Shown here: one piece after another, positions 20,022-28,477 of the stretch
How the letters are laid out: every line of letters starts with the position of its first letter
Numbering within the stretch: the first letter of the stretch is position 1
From: Rhodospirillaceae bacterium
GTDB taxonomy: Bacteria; Pseudomonadota; Alphaproteobacteria; Rhodospirillales; Rhodospirillaceae
Length of the DNA: 64,000 nt
Reading direction: 5' to 3'
NCBI GenBank assembly: GCA_029243545.1
Contig: JAQWRV010000005.1
Coordinates: forward strand, 62,001-126,000
Made by a program: the position numbers and the translations under genes
Notes under the pieces: generated by a model
Told to the model about the DNA's origin: nothing
Seen by the model: only the letters and a program-made list of their open reading frames with translations
Database searches by the model: none

Positions 20022-21268
20022 CCGCCTCACCAGGCACTCTACCTCCCACCTTCGACCGTGCCGACGGCCATGCGGTGTTTCCAAAAACCGACCATGACGA
20101 GACAGCGCGGCTCAACCATCTGACTAATTTAAATGTGCACATTGGGCGCACGCTCTCGCCGGGTGTACGCACGGCCTATGAGGGCCGGGTCAAACCCGCG
20201 TACGAAAAAGAACACGGGCACGCACCTGAAAACGAGACGGTCGTGCGCAAGGCCATGTTGCATGACGCCTATTATCAGCAATGGGCGGCGCTCCGGCGCA
20301 ACACCCAGGAAGCCACGCAACAGACCAGCCGCGAGATCGCACTCACGCGTCTCGATCCGTTGAGCGATGCTGCGAAAGATCTCAACGAAGGCCGCAATAC
20401 GTTATCGCTCGATCCCGATTTACCTATCCCAAACTATCAGGCAAAGGTCGACAACCACCTCATGCCCGGCAGCTACTATGAAAGCATCACCGGAGAGGAT
20501 GTGACCGCGGCGGCCACCTATGAAGTGAGTCTGTTCCCAATCGGCGGCGCCAGTTTTGGCGCCAAGGGTGACGGCGGCGGCCGGGCCATGGCCAACTTTA
20601 TCCGCGATCAAAACCCCAGCTTCAAACCCAAGCGTATTGTCGACATGGGAGGCGGTATCGGCGGCAACACTTTGCCCATCGCCGACGCCTACCCGGACGC
20701 AGAACTTATTGTCGTCGATGCGGCGGGTCCGCTGCTGCGTTACGGTCACGCGCGGGCGCAGGACATGGGCTACAGCAACGTGCGGTTCATACAGGGCGCG
20801 GCGGAGACAGTGGATTTAGAACCGGGTTCGGTCGACCTCATCGTTTCGGTCATGTTCTGGCATGAAACCTCTACGCCGACCGTGCGTGATGGCCTTAGGC
20901 ACATGCACGACCTGCTCGCCCCCGGCGGCATGATGCTGCATTTGGAGCAGCCCAATTTTGATGCAAATACGCCGGTGTTCGAGCGCTTCATGCGCGACTG
21001 GGATGCCTATTACAACAACGAGCCGTTTTGGCCCAAGCTGCACCGCACCGACATGGTGCAGGCCATGGCCGATGCAGGCTTCGCCCAGGACAACTTGTTC
21101 GATGCGGGCACGGAAGCGGACATCGAACCAGGGCGGTTCCAGCCCTGGTCGACCATCGTCACCCGCCACCGCCACGAGACCAAAGATCTCGGCGATACGG
21201 GGCGCAAACTGAGTGTGCTGGGTGGTTATAAAGGCGAGCGCTGGTGGATGTTCGGGGCGAGGAAGTAG
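20018..21268 (+). CDS. Class I SAM-dependent methyltransferase, long N-terminal form
   Basis: A 416-residue protein. Residues ~1-200 form a mostly helical N-terminal region with a segment KEHGHAPENE (approximately 68-77). The C-terminal half is a class I methyltransferase: motif I RIVDMGGGIGGNT near residue 206, the acidic post-I LIVVDAAGPLLRYGHARA, motif IV SVDLIVSVMFWHE, and a C-terminal WMFGARK. It is paralogous to the genes at 27261 and 57521 (same KEHGxAPEN, PGxYY/GGY and RYxHAR patterns). The ATG at 20018 overlaps the PepSY remnant stop; the in-frame ATG at 19859 would translate that remnant out of frame. The substrate is unknown. Confidence 0.85.
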   Translation: MTASPGTLPPTFDRADGHAVFPKTDHDETARLNHLTNLNVHIGRTLSPGVRTAYEGRVKPAYEKEHGHAPENETVVRKAMLHDAYYQQWAALRRNTQEATQQTSREIALTRLDPLSDAAKDLNEGRNTLSLDPDLPIPNYQAKVDNHLMPGSYYESITGEDVTAAATYEVSLFPIGGASFGAKGDGGGRAMANFIRDQNPSFKPKRIVDMGGGIGGNTLPIADAYPDAELIVVDAAGPLLRYGHARAQDMGYSNVRFIQGAAETVDLEPGSVDLIVSVMFWHETSTPTVRDGLRHMHDLLAPGGMMLHLEQPNFDANTPVFERFMRDWDAYYNNEPFWPKLHRTDMVQAMADAGFAQDNLFDAGTEADIEPGRFQPWSTIVTRHRHETKDLGDTGRKLSVLGGYKGERWWMFGARK

Positions 21269-21287
21269 GCAAATAACGACCACCCTG

Positions 21288-21410
21288 TCCTCTCCAATGC
21301 TCGGGCTTGTTGAGCGCATCTGAGCACATGATTTTGCCACGCACAGACCCAATCACGCCTTCACGCAGCGCTTGCACCGTCCATGCGCCGGCGTGTTCAT
21401 CTGGAATGTG
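21288..21410 (-). pseudogene. GNAT acetyltransferase, detached C-terminal fragment
   Basis: On the minus strand the frame reads IPDEHAGAWTVQALREGVIG, then SVRGKIMCSDALNKPEHW. This is the C-terminal signature of YhbS-like GNAT N-acetyltransferases (PAEHxxAWMVQAL...GKVxCADALNKPExW). It has no start and an in-frame stop lies just upstream near 21430. The matching N-terminal part lies 1.7 kb away at 23107-23481 on the same strand, and the sugar dehydrogenase gene sits between. The two halves together would make one normal gene, so I read this as a gene broken by insertion. Confidence 0.8.
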
Positions 21411-21503
21411 ATGTCGATGTGTTTCGATTCAGACGCCAACCAGCTGGTTATCCCGGAACCCCAATAACGCAATCGCTCTGATCCCGCTGAAGTGGCCTCG
21501 ACC

Positions 21504-22829
21504 CTACATCGGTGTCACGCGCCAGATGACGTTGCCGACATCATCGGAGACTAGCAACGCGCCGGTCTTGTCTTCTATCACGCTGACCGGGCGACCTTCG
21601 GCTTCACCCTTGGCATTGACGAAGCCAGTCAGGATATCCTTGGGCATGCCGACTGGGTTACCATTCTCAAAGGCGACGTAAATTACCCTGTAGCCGGCCT
21701 GCGGCTCTCGGTTCCACGAACCATGCTGGCCGACGAAGATACCGCCGTGATATTCAGCTGGCAAAAGAGACCCCTGGTAGAAGTGGATGCCAAGCGAGGC
21801 AGTATGTGCGCCGAGCGCGTAGTCGGGCTGTATGGCCTTGGCGACCAGGTCGGGACGTTGGGGCTGGACCCGTTCATCGATGTTCTGGCCGAAGTAGCTG
21901 AACGGCCAGCCGTAGAAGGCGCCCTCTTTCACCGAGGTCATGTAGTCGGGCACCAGGTCGTTGCCAAGCTCATCGCGCTCGTTGACAGCGGTCCACAGAA
22001 TTCCGGTGACCGGCTCCCAGGAAAGCCCGGTCGGATTGCGCAAGCCGAAGGCAAACACGCGAAATTGGCCGGTGGCGCGATCGACTTCCAGGATGTTGGC
22101 GCGGTTGGTCTCCTTGTCATAGCCGTTGTTGGCGATGTTCCCGGTGGACCCCACCGCCACATAGATTTTGGTTCCATCCTTACTGGCGATGATGTTCCTG
22201 GTCCAATGCCCATAGACCGGCCCCCCTGGCAGGTCAGTGACCTTAATGCCGGGTTCCTTGATGGATGTCGCGCCCTCGGTATAGGGAAAACGCATCAGCG
22301 AATTTGAATTGCCGACGTAGAGATCTGAGCCCACTAGAGCCATACCAATGGGTGAGAAAAGCCCATCAATGAACGTCGTCTTGGTTTCGGCAACTCCATC
22401 CCCGTCGGCATCGCGCACCAGGCTGATCCGGTTGGCGCTAGGCACCCCGGCGCCAACTCTGCCCATCATCAGGCGCCGTACCCATGTCCGTATGCTGCGC
22501 CTTGGAGCACCTGCTTCTGACGGCGGCGAGTTGCTTTCCGCCACTAGGACATCGCCGTTAGGCAGCATGTAGAGCCAGCGCGGATGATCGAAGTCGGTTG
22601 CGAATACCGACACCTGCAAACCCTCCGCGGCGATCGGCCTGCCGCCCGGCTTCCAGCCGACTGCTTTGGATACATTGACCGTCGGTATCAAACTTTCGTC
22701 CGGCGGGGGTAATTGGGGATTAGCGCCGTATCCCGTCTGCGCGGCCACGGGATCGATATTGCCAACGATGGCGAGCCCCAGCGATACTAGACCGATGCAA
22801 AATCCCATACGGATTAATGTCATAACCAT
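21504..22829 (-). CDS. PQQ-dependent sugar (sorbosone-type) dehydrogenase, secreted
   Basis: About 441 residues with an N-terminal signal peptide (LIRMGFCIGLVSLGLAIVGN, then AAQ). The mature part is a six-bladed beta-propeller of the L-sorbosone/glucose dehydrogenase type: VSVFATDFDHPRWLYMLPNG, VAESNSP, GVAETKTTFIDGLFSPIGMA, FRVFAFGLRNPTGLSWEP, and GQHGSWNREPQAGY near the end, which holds a conserved active-site region. It probably oxidises aldoses in the periplasm using PQQ. The start at 22829 (or 22823) follows GGAAGGGG; the longer frame to 22901 is unlikely. The gene lies between two halves of a GNAT gene and may be an insertion. Confidence 0.88.
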   Translation of the reverse strand: MVMTLIRMGFCIGLVSLGLAIVGNIDPVAAQTGYGANPQLPPPDESLIPTVNVSKAVGWKPGGRPIAAEGLQVSVFATDFDHPRWLYMLPNGDVLVAESNSPPSEAGAPRRSIRTWVRRLMMGRVGAGVPSANRISLVRDADGDGVAETKTTFIDGLFSPIGMALVGSDLYVGNSNSLMRFPYTEGATSIKEPGIKVTDLPGGPVYGHWTRNIIASKDGTKIYVAVGSTGNIANNGYDKETNRANILEVDRATGQFRVFAFGLRNPTGLSWEPVTGILWTAVNERDELGNDLVPDYMTSVKEGAFYGWPFSYFGQNIDERVQPQRPDLVAKAIQPDYALGAHTASLGIHFYQGSLLPAEYHGGIFVGQHGSWNREPQAGYRVIYVAFENGNPVGMPKDILTGFVNAKGEAEGRPVSVIEDKTGALLVSDDVGNVIWRVTPM

Positions 22830-22886
22830 GCCCCTTCCATTTATCACATCCGGTTTTACGACGCGTCCGAGAATTCTAGCTGGTAT

Positions 22887-23057
22887 CCCTGATCCGCCCA
22901 AAGAAATCCCTGATATTGTTTGAAATCTCCCTGATTACCGTATTTAGGGAAATTTCTGTCAGAACCCCAGCAAACTTCTAGTTTGGGTCGACCCGGGCTT
23001 GTGCAATGGGCTGAATTTAGAAATTTCCCCTCTAAATTCCGTATTTTACAGGGAATT
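22887..23057. repeat. Array of CCCTGA / CAGGGAAATT motifs
   Basis: CCCTGA occurs at 22887-22892, 22908-22913 and 22929-22934, exactly 21 bases apart. Related forms follow: AGGGAAATTT at 22946-22955, AAATTTCCCC at 23021-23030 and CAGGGAATT at 23049-23057. The tract is AT-rich and lies between the dehydrogenase start and the broken GNAT gene. It could be a set of protein-binding sites upstream of the dehydrogenase or the end of the inserted element. Similar arrays near mobile-element ends are familiar to me, but I cannot verify this here. Confidence 0.5.
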
Positions 23058-23481
23058 CGCATGAGAATGGTGAACTGATGACTGCGCAAACAGCCACCCA
23101 GTCTTGAGGGCATGGGGCGGCCAGCCCCAAGCGGCCCGCAGGTTTGATTCCGTACTTGGGATAGTAGCCGGGATGCCCGAGGACGAATACCAGATCAACA
23201 TGCTTGTCTGTCAATTGGCGTAACCCCTCTTCGATGGGCTTTCCACAGACGCCTTGCCCCTGCGCCTCGGGAACGACCGCGAGCAGCGGCAGGAGCGATA
23301 CGGCACCGGCGTATGCCGGTTCGGCCGCCGGTGCTTTGGAAAATATTAGGTGACCAAGAGGGCGGCTGTCCTCACTGGCCATGAGAGACAGCATGTGTTG
23401 AGAACTGGAGTCATTCAGTATGTCTTTGACCAAATTCGCTTCTTTTTCATGACCGAAGGCCAAACTGTGAATACGCAGCAC
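23032..23481 (-). pseudogene. GNAT acetyltransferase, N-terminal part
   Basis: A 149-codon frame. Residues 1-125 match YhbS-like GNAT acetyltransferases: the beta-4/alpha-3 acetyl-CoA region LLPLLAVVPEAQGQGVCGKP (here with Cys where the consensus has Ile/Gly) and VFVLGHPGYYPKYGIKPAGR. After LAAPCP (about 23107) the reading becomes unrelated (QDWVAVCAV...), exactly where the family continues with IPxExxxAWMVQAL. That missing end is present at 21288-21410. So the gene is split, and the last ~24 codons here come from inserted DNA. A truncated protein could still be made, but it would lack the last strand pair. Confidence 0.8.
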
Positions 23482-23637
23482 TTGCGGTAAGTCAGACGGT
23501 TAAGTTTTCGCAACCTGCATCTGATCGACTCAATTCATTTCACGCGGATGAGAAAAACCACTGCTCATTCTCTTGAGAGCCAAGGGCCGCTATACTAGTG
23601 CATCGGTGAACAGTCACGAGAAATAGGGTCTATTATA

Positions 23638-24828
23638 ATGCACCGTTTGATCGTCCCTGTTCTGGTTTGTCTTGCGGTGCAGTTTGTCTCCGCAAGCGCA
23701 ACTATTGCCCTTGATTTTCGCACGGTGCCGTGGCGAACAGTCTATGTGTATCCCGTTAATCAGCAGCGCGGCATTTATGATGCAGTGATCCATGCCTTTG
23801 CAGTGGTCAATACCGGAGATGAATCGGTCACGCTGGATACAATCGAAATCGAGGCCCTCAAAGACCGCACGGTCGTTCAAACCTGGTCTGTACCGCTGTT
23901 ACACCTGGAACGGACCACCAAGGCCGCCGCGGCGCTTTATGCCGAGGGCGGACTGGAGGACGCCGAGTCCACGTTCCACACCCGGCGTCTGGCCGGATCG
24001 ACAACAACGCCGGCCAATACGTCCGTCTTGGTGACGCAGAGCTACATGCTGGGACGGTCGCGCTATCTCGTCTTCCCGCAAAAGCCCGACATACTTCGGC
24101 TGACAGCGCATGGTACGTCCCTCTCCGGCGTGCCGGTGAGCGCCACGGAAACCGTGAACGTCGAAATATATCGCCTTAAGAACGCTTACACCCTGCCCGT
24201 TGCCGGTCGCGTGATGATGTCGGGCGGCGCTGATGCCCATGTCAATCACCGCTGGTCGCAGGCTGCGGAGTTTGCTCTCGACTTCGATGCATTGGGAGAC
24301 AACACATCACGCTACAGCGATGCTGGGCGCACTGTTTCGGAGTATGAGATTTACGGCCGGGACGTTCTAGCCAGCGCTGACGGTACCGTTGTCGAGATCG
24401 TGGCGAACCATGACGAAGCTGACGAACTGCTGCGCGAGCCTGACGAAGAAATGGCTGCATACATACGGCGAATCAGCGTATGGAACCGCGACATGGCAAG
24501 CCGCAACATTGCCGCCCTGTGTGGCAACCGGGTGGTCATCGACCATGGCCAGGATGAGTTCAGCCTGTCGTGCCATCTCAAACAGAACAGTGTGCGTGTG
24601 GCTATGGGGGATAGCGTCCGACAGGGCCAGGTCATTGGGCAAGTTGGCAAGTCGGGCAACGCCAGCGTGCCGCACCTACACTTTCAACTCTCGGACGGGC
24701 CGGGCCAGTTTAATTCACGGAGTCTGCCGGTGACGTTTACTAACATCCGCGCCGACTGGGGAGGTAACCTCAACGGTAAATATTTGCTGGGCGGCCAGAT
24801 CGTGGAGGCAAAGCCTCCTAAACAATAA
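23638..24828 (+). CDS. M23 family metallopeptidase, secreted
   Basis: A 396-residue protein with a signal peptide (LIVPVLVCLAVQFVSASATIA). The N-terminal ~180 residues are a beta-rich domain of unknown role. The C-terminal part is a peptidase M23 (LytM) fold: NHRWSQAAEFALDFD supplies the first metal-site region, VIDHGQDEFSLSCHLKQ the middle motif and PHLHFQLSD (near residue 346) the HxH motif. M23 enzymes cut peptidoglycan cross-bridges, or act as activators when degenerate; the metal ligands appear to be present. A TATACT hexamer at 23591-23596 may be a -10 element. It stands alone, divergent from the broken GNAT gene. Confidence 0.85.
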   Translation: MHRLIVPVLVCLAVQFVSASATIALDFRTVPWRTVYVYPVNQQRGIYDAVIHAFAVVNTGDESVTLDTIEIEALKDRTVVQTWSVPLLHLERTTKAAAALYAEGGLEDAESTFHTRRLAGSTTTPANTSVLVTQSYMLGRSRYLVFPQKPDILRLTAHGTSLSGVPVSATETVNVEIYRLKNAYTLPVAGRVMMSGGADAHVNHRWSQAAEFALDFDALGDNTSRYSDAGRTVSEYEIYGRDVLASADGTVVEIVANHDEADELLREPDEEMAAYIRRISVWNRDMASRNIAALCGNRVVIDHGQDEFSLSCHLKQNSVRVAMGDSVRQGQVIGQVGKSGNASVPHLHFQLSDGPGQFNSRSLPVTFTNIRADWGGNLNGKYLLGGQIVEAKPPKQ

Positions 24829-24982
24829 GAGGAGAAGCCTGGCAACGGAGTAAGGCGACGTGAAGCTACGGAAGTCGTCTGCCGTTGACCCAAAGCGAAT
24901 GTTGAACATCTGAATGCTTACGCAAGACCCGCAGGGCATGTACGGTAAAACAAATCTTCTTAGTTCTCCGGCAAGGGGCCGT

Positions 24983-26155
24983 ATGGGACAGCACTTGAAA
25001 ATCGGCATCGTTGGCGCCGGGCTCGGCGGAATGACGGCGGCCATCGCCTTGCAGCAGCGGGGCTTTTCCGTTGCCATTTACGAGCAAGCAGCTGATTTGG
25101 GTGAAATCGGCGCCGGCATTACCGTCGGCCCCAATGCCGCTAAAGTACTGTCCGCGCTCGGGCTGGAAGACGAGATGGCGGCCTTGGCCGACGCCACGCC
25201 GCATAGCGGCATCCTCGACCACAAAACTGGCGAACGTTTGAACTACACGGTGCGTGGCGCAGAGGGGTTCATAAAGGAATACGGCGCCGTCTCCCGGCTG
25301 GTCCATCGGGCCGACTTGCACAACGTACTAGAGCGGGCGTTCAAGCCAGAAGGCGATGCGTTGCGGCTCAACCACGAACTCAGCGGCATTGCCCAGGATA
25401 ACGACCGGGTGACGCTTGAGTTTAGCAACGGCCAAACCGACCACTGCGATGTAGTCATTGCCTGTGACGGTTTAAAATCCATCGTCCGCGATACGTTGTT
25501 CCCAACGGAGCCGCCCGAGTTTACCGGGTTTGTCGCCTGGCGCGGTCTGGTTGAGCGCTCACAGGTACCGAACGTCAGCCTGGACCCGCACTTTTGTGCC
25601 TATACGGCGGAAGACAAAATGTTCGCCCGCTACCCAGTGCGTCACGGAAGCCTGATTAATTATATCGCCAATGCGCGTAAGCCCGGCTTCGACACGGAAA
25701 GCTGGAAAGCGACGGCGGACATTTCAGAAATTCTCGGCGAGTTCGACGACTGGCATGACGACGTGGTCAGCATCATGCGGGCGACCCCCAACGGGAAGTG
25801 CGCACGCTGGGCGTTGCATAGCCGCAAACCCCTTAAGAGCTGGATCACCGGACGGATCGCCCTGCTGGGCGATGCAGCCCATCCGATGACACCGTTCCAC
25901 GGCATGGGCGCCGGCATGGCTATGGAAGACGCCGCCATATTGGCCCGCTGCTTCGAAGCGTCTGGGGCGAACAACTGGAAGGACGCTTTACAGCGCTATG
26001 AACAGGCGCGCATCGGCCGGGCCAACAAATATCATGTGGCTTCACTCAAACGGGGCATGACTTATATGAGTGCGGACCCTGCCGACCGCGCGCAAAAACC
26101 AAGCGCCGGGATGGAAAAGGAAGCCGCTTACGACGCCATATCCGTGCCCATTTGA
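24983..26155 (+). CDS. FAD-dependent monooxygenase (salicylate hydroxylase-like)
   Basis: A 390-residue class A flavoprotein monooxygenase. It has the FAD-binding GIVGAGLGGMTAAIALQQRG at the N-terminus, the DG-type region VVIACDGLKSIVRD and the second FAD motif IALLGDAAHPMTPFHGMGAG. Such enzymes hydroxylate aromatic rings with NAD(P)H; the closest groups by eye are salicylate and 6-hydroxynicotinate hydroxylases. The start at 24983 follows a purine-rich AAGGGG; a frame from 24914 adds 23 residues without homology. It is convergent with the alpha/beta-fold gene at 26206, with a 50-base gap. The substrate is not determinable. Confidence 0.88.
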   Translation: MGQHLKIGIVGAGLGGMTAAIALQQRGFSVAIYEQAADLGEIGAGITVGPNAAKVLSALGLEDEMAALADATPHSGILDHKTGERLNYTVRGAEGFIKEYGAVSRLVHRADLHNVLERAFKPEGDALRLNHELSGIAQDNDRVTLEFSNGQTDHCDVVIACDGLKSIVRDTLFPTEPPEFTGFVAWRGLVERSQVPNVSLDPHFCAYTAEDKMFARYPVRHGSLINYIANARKPGFDTESWKATADISEILGEFDDWHDDVVSIMRATPNGKCARWALHSRKPLKSWITGRIALLGDAAHPMTPFHGMGAGMAMEDAAILARCFEASGANNWKDALQRYEQARIGRANKYHVASLKRGMTYMSADPADRAQKPSAGMEKEAAYDAISVPI

Positions 26156-26205
26156 CGGCAGAAACCACTTCCCCTGTTGGGGAAAGACTGGGTAAAAACC
26201 TCTGC

Positions 26206-27015
26206 TCAGGCCAGCGACTTGAGATAAGTGGCCACGTGGCCGGACCAGACCTCGGGCATCTGATCGACAATATCGACACCGCCGCCTTGGATTTCTGCGT
26301 AACTGAAATGCGGAAACATCTCCATGGTACGTCCGGCCATATCGTAGAGCATGTCGCCCGTATTTACGAGCACCAGCACCGGTTGGGTCAGCTTGCCCAT
26401 GGCGACACCGGCGTCATAATGGAATGCGGCATGGTGGCCGTACCAGAACGGGCCGAGCCCCATGAGTGTCTGGATGGTATAGCCGGTGCACAGGTCCAGC
26501 CCGTCAGGCTCGTCTTTAATCCACGGCAAACGACCGACGAACATTTGCGATAAATGAGAGCCGTCTTCTTTTGCGGCATAGTTTTTTTCGCGCTCCAGCG
26601 AGGTATCAATATAAACCTGCTGTTCAGCCTGGGTCATGGGTGCTGGACTGGACAACACCAGTGATCGAATACGGTCGGGATAGGCCAGGGCAGCTTCGGT
26701 CACCACTTTGGTGCCGGTGTGATGGCCGCCAACGTGAGCCGACTCCAAACCAAGGTGGTCAAGCACAGCCGGGATCGAGGTGGCGTAGTCGCCGATGATA
26801 GGCGGGCCCGGGGGTGGGTCGGACATACCGAACCCAATCGTATCAATGCCAATGGCACGGATGCCAAGTTCCGCCAAGACAGGGTAAACCCGGTCATACT
26901 GACGGCTGGTCATGGGCGATTGGTGACAGAGGACCAGAGGTATATCGCCCTCGACCGTGTCTTGAAAATGTATCTGACCGAATGGCCCCTCTGCGTATGC
27001 GCGTTTAACGGTCAT
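26206..27015 (-). CDS. Alpha/beta-hydrolase-fold protein with GHHTG elbow
   Basis: A 269-residue alpha/beta-hydrolase-fold protein. The region after strand 3 is HQSPMTS (residues 31-37) instead of the usual HG motif. The GFGMSDPPP segment is normal. The nucleophile elbow is GHHTG (97-101), with His99 where Ser/Cys/Asp is expected. Near the C-terminus the acid region NTGDMLYD is present, but the usual catalytic His position reads GGGVDIVD. The canonical triad is thus absent, and hydrolysis by the normal mechanism is doubtful. Three relatives lie at 47348, 51823 and 63384. The start at 27015 follows AAGGGG. It is divergent from a methyltransferase with a 28-base palindrome between them. Confidence 0.8.
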   Translation of the reverse strand: MTVKRAYAEGPFGQIHFQDTVEGDIPLVLCHQSPMTSRQYDRVYPVLAELGIRAIGIDTIGFGMSDPPPGPPIIGDYATSIPAVLDHLGLESAHVGGHHTGTKVVTEAALAYPDRIRSLVLSSPAPMTQAEQQVYIDTSLEREKNYAAKEDGSHLSQMFVGRLPWIKDEPDGLDLCTGYTIQTLMGLGPFWYGHHAAFHYDAGVAMGKLTQPVLVLVNTGDMLYDMAGRTMEMFPHFSYAEIQGGGVDIVDQMPEVWSGHVATYLKSLA

Positions 27016-27127
27016 GTGCGTCCCCTTCAGCTGCTCAATTGTGCTCTGTTTTATCGGACCCAACATTATTAATTTTGGTCATAGGCAGCGTACTCCGCAA
27101 CGCGGCCTTGGGCCAACAACTCTTGGC

Positions 27128-27155
27128 GTAGGTGCCCGCCATGGCGGGCATCTAC
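27128..27155. promoter_or_regulatory. 28-base near-perfect palindrome in divergent intergenic region
   Basis: A perfect 18-base palindrome, TGCCCGCCATGGCGGGCA (27133-27150), extended on both sides by GTAG (27128-27131) and CTAC (27152-27155) with one mismatched pair. It lies in the 245-base region between the divergent alpha/beta-fold gene (start 27015) and the methyltransferase (start 27261). The position between two starts argues for an operator or an RNA structure in a leader rather than a terminator. A REP-like genomic repeat cannot be excluded from one copy. Confidence 0.5.
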
Positions 27156-27260
27156 CTATCCGGTGCTGCCTATTACCTGTATAATATCCCTTGCACACCG
27201 TGTCCGGCATGCTCATTCCAGCGTGTGCCTGCACGCCAAAGCCAACGCAAGGAGGCTTAG

Positions 27261-28442
27261 ATGACCAGGCTGGTCCCCCAACCGATTGCTCATGCGATGA
27301 TGCCCCTGCCTGTCCACGACGCCCATGCCCGCGAAGATTTTATTGTCGGGCTTAAGCTTCACATGATGGCGCACGCCTACCCCTACGATGAACTCGTCTA
27401 CGAACGGCGAGCCAAGCCGAAGTTTGTGAAAGAGCACGGCCGGGCGCCGGAAAATTGCGACGAAGTACACGCGCTGATGATGGGCGACGACTTCACCAAG
27501 ATGTGGAGCGGGATCGCCCGTGCGGCCCAGGAAATGCTGTGGGCAAACGAAGGCAAAATCGCCGCGCGCGATATGCCGCGTATTGCAGCAGAGGCCCGCA
27601 AGCTCAGCGCTGCGCCCAAAGGCACTCTGACCCTTGATCCTGATTTCGAAATGCCGCGCTATGTGGAGGCTGTCGATATCCATTGTATGCCCGGTGGGTA
27701 TCAAACCAGCCTGAGCGACGATGACCTGCACGCCGGCGCCATGTATGAACGGGGCTCCTACTACTACACCACGGGCATGGCCGGCCGGTTGCGGGACGGC
27801 GGCGGCAAAGGCACCGTAGCAGCGATTAAGAAATTCTTTCCTGACTTTGAACCGAAGCGCATTCTCGACGTTGGCTGCACGACGGGCGGCGCGACCATGC
27901 CGCTGGTGGATGCCTGGCCCGATGCCGAGGTGCACGCCATTGATGTGGGCGCGGCGATTCTGCGCTATGCCCATGCCCGTGCCGAAGCCCTAGGCCGCTC
28001 GGTGCATTTCTCGCAACAGAACGGCGAATGCACCAACTTCGAAGATCGCGACTTTGACCTCGTCGTCAGCGGCGGCATGTTTCACGAAACATCATCGAAA
28101 GCCGCGCGGAACATCGTCAAAGAAATGCATCGCGTTGTGCGTCCGGGCGGTGTTGTTATGAATCAGGACATTCCCTACGGCGGTGACTACAGCCTGCACG
28201 ACCAATTCATGCTCAATTGGGATTGCTATTACAACGCCGAGCCGTTCTGGCGGCAGTGGACGGCAATCAATCGCACTGACCTACTTAATGATGCCGGGTT
28301 CGACCGCACGAATATTGTTGAGTCCTGGGCCGGGCGTGATGCCGCCGGCACATTCAGCTTCTTCGACGCCCCGTTTGATGAGAGCTTTCCCTCCACCGGT
28401 GGCGGCATCGGCCGGGTTCAGTTTTTCGGCGCACAGAAGTAA
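27261..28442 (+). CDS. Class I SAM-dependent methyltransferase, long N-terminal form
   Basis: A 393-residue paralogue of the genes at 20018 and 57521. The N-terminal ~195 residues include FVKEHGRAPENCDEVHAL and VDIHCMPGGYQTSL. The C-terminal half is a class I methyltransferase with motif I RILDVGCTTGG near residue 200, post-I VHAIDVGAAILRYAHARAEA, motif IV DFDLVVSGGMFHETSS and the ending VQFFGAQK. An excellent Shine-Dalgarno (AAGGAGG, 27248-27255) precedes the ATG. It is divergent from an atypical alpha/beta-fold gene and followed 36 bases later by a GST-like gene. The substrate is unknown, but the pairing with the alpha/beta-fold gene may be functional. Confidence 0.85.
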   Translation: MTRLVPQPIAHAMMPLPVHDAHAREDFIVGLKLHMMAHAYPYDELVYERRAKPKFVKEHGRAPENCDEVHALMMGDDFTKMWSGIARAAQEMLWANEGKIAARDMPRIAAEARKLSAAPKGTLTLDPDFEMPRYVEAVDIHCMPGGYQTSLSDDDLHAGAMYERGSYYYTTGMAGRLRDGGGKGTVAAIKKFFPDFEPKRILDVGCTTGGATMPLVDAWPDAEVHAIDVGAAILRYAHARAEALGRSVHFSQQNGECTNFEDRDFDLVVSGGMFHETSSKAARNIVKEMHRVVRPGGVVMNQDIPYGGDYSLHDQFMLNWDCYYNAEPFWRQWTAINRTDLLNDAGFDRTNIVESWAGRDAAGTFSFFDAPFDESFPSTGGGIGRVQFFGAQK

Positions 28443-28477
28443 CACCCAAACAACGCCCGATTGCGGATTCCATACCT

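Noticed and set aside
27213-27974. Long minus-strand frame of 253 codons opposite the methyltransferase
   Set aside because: It is antisense to a gene with clear motifs and ribosome site, shows no family pattern and follows the codon structure of the real gene.
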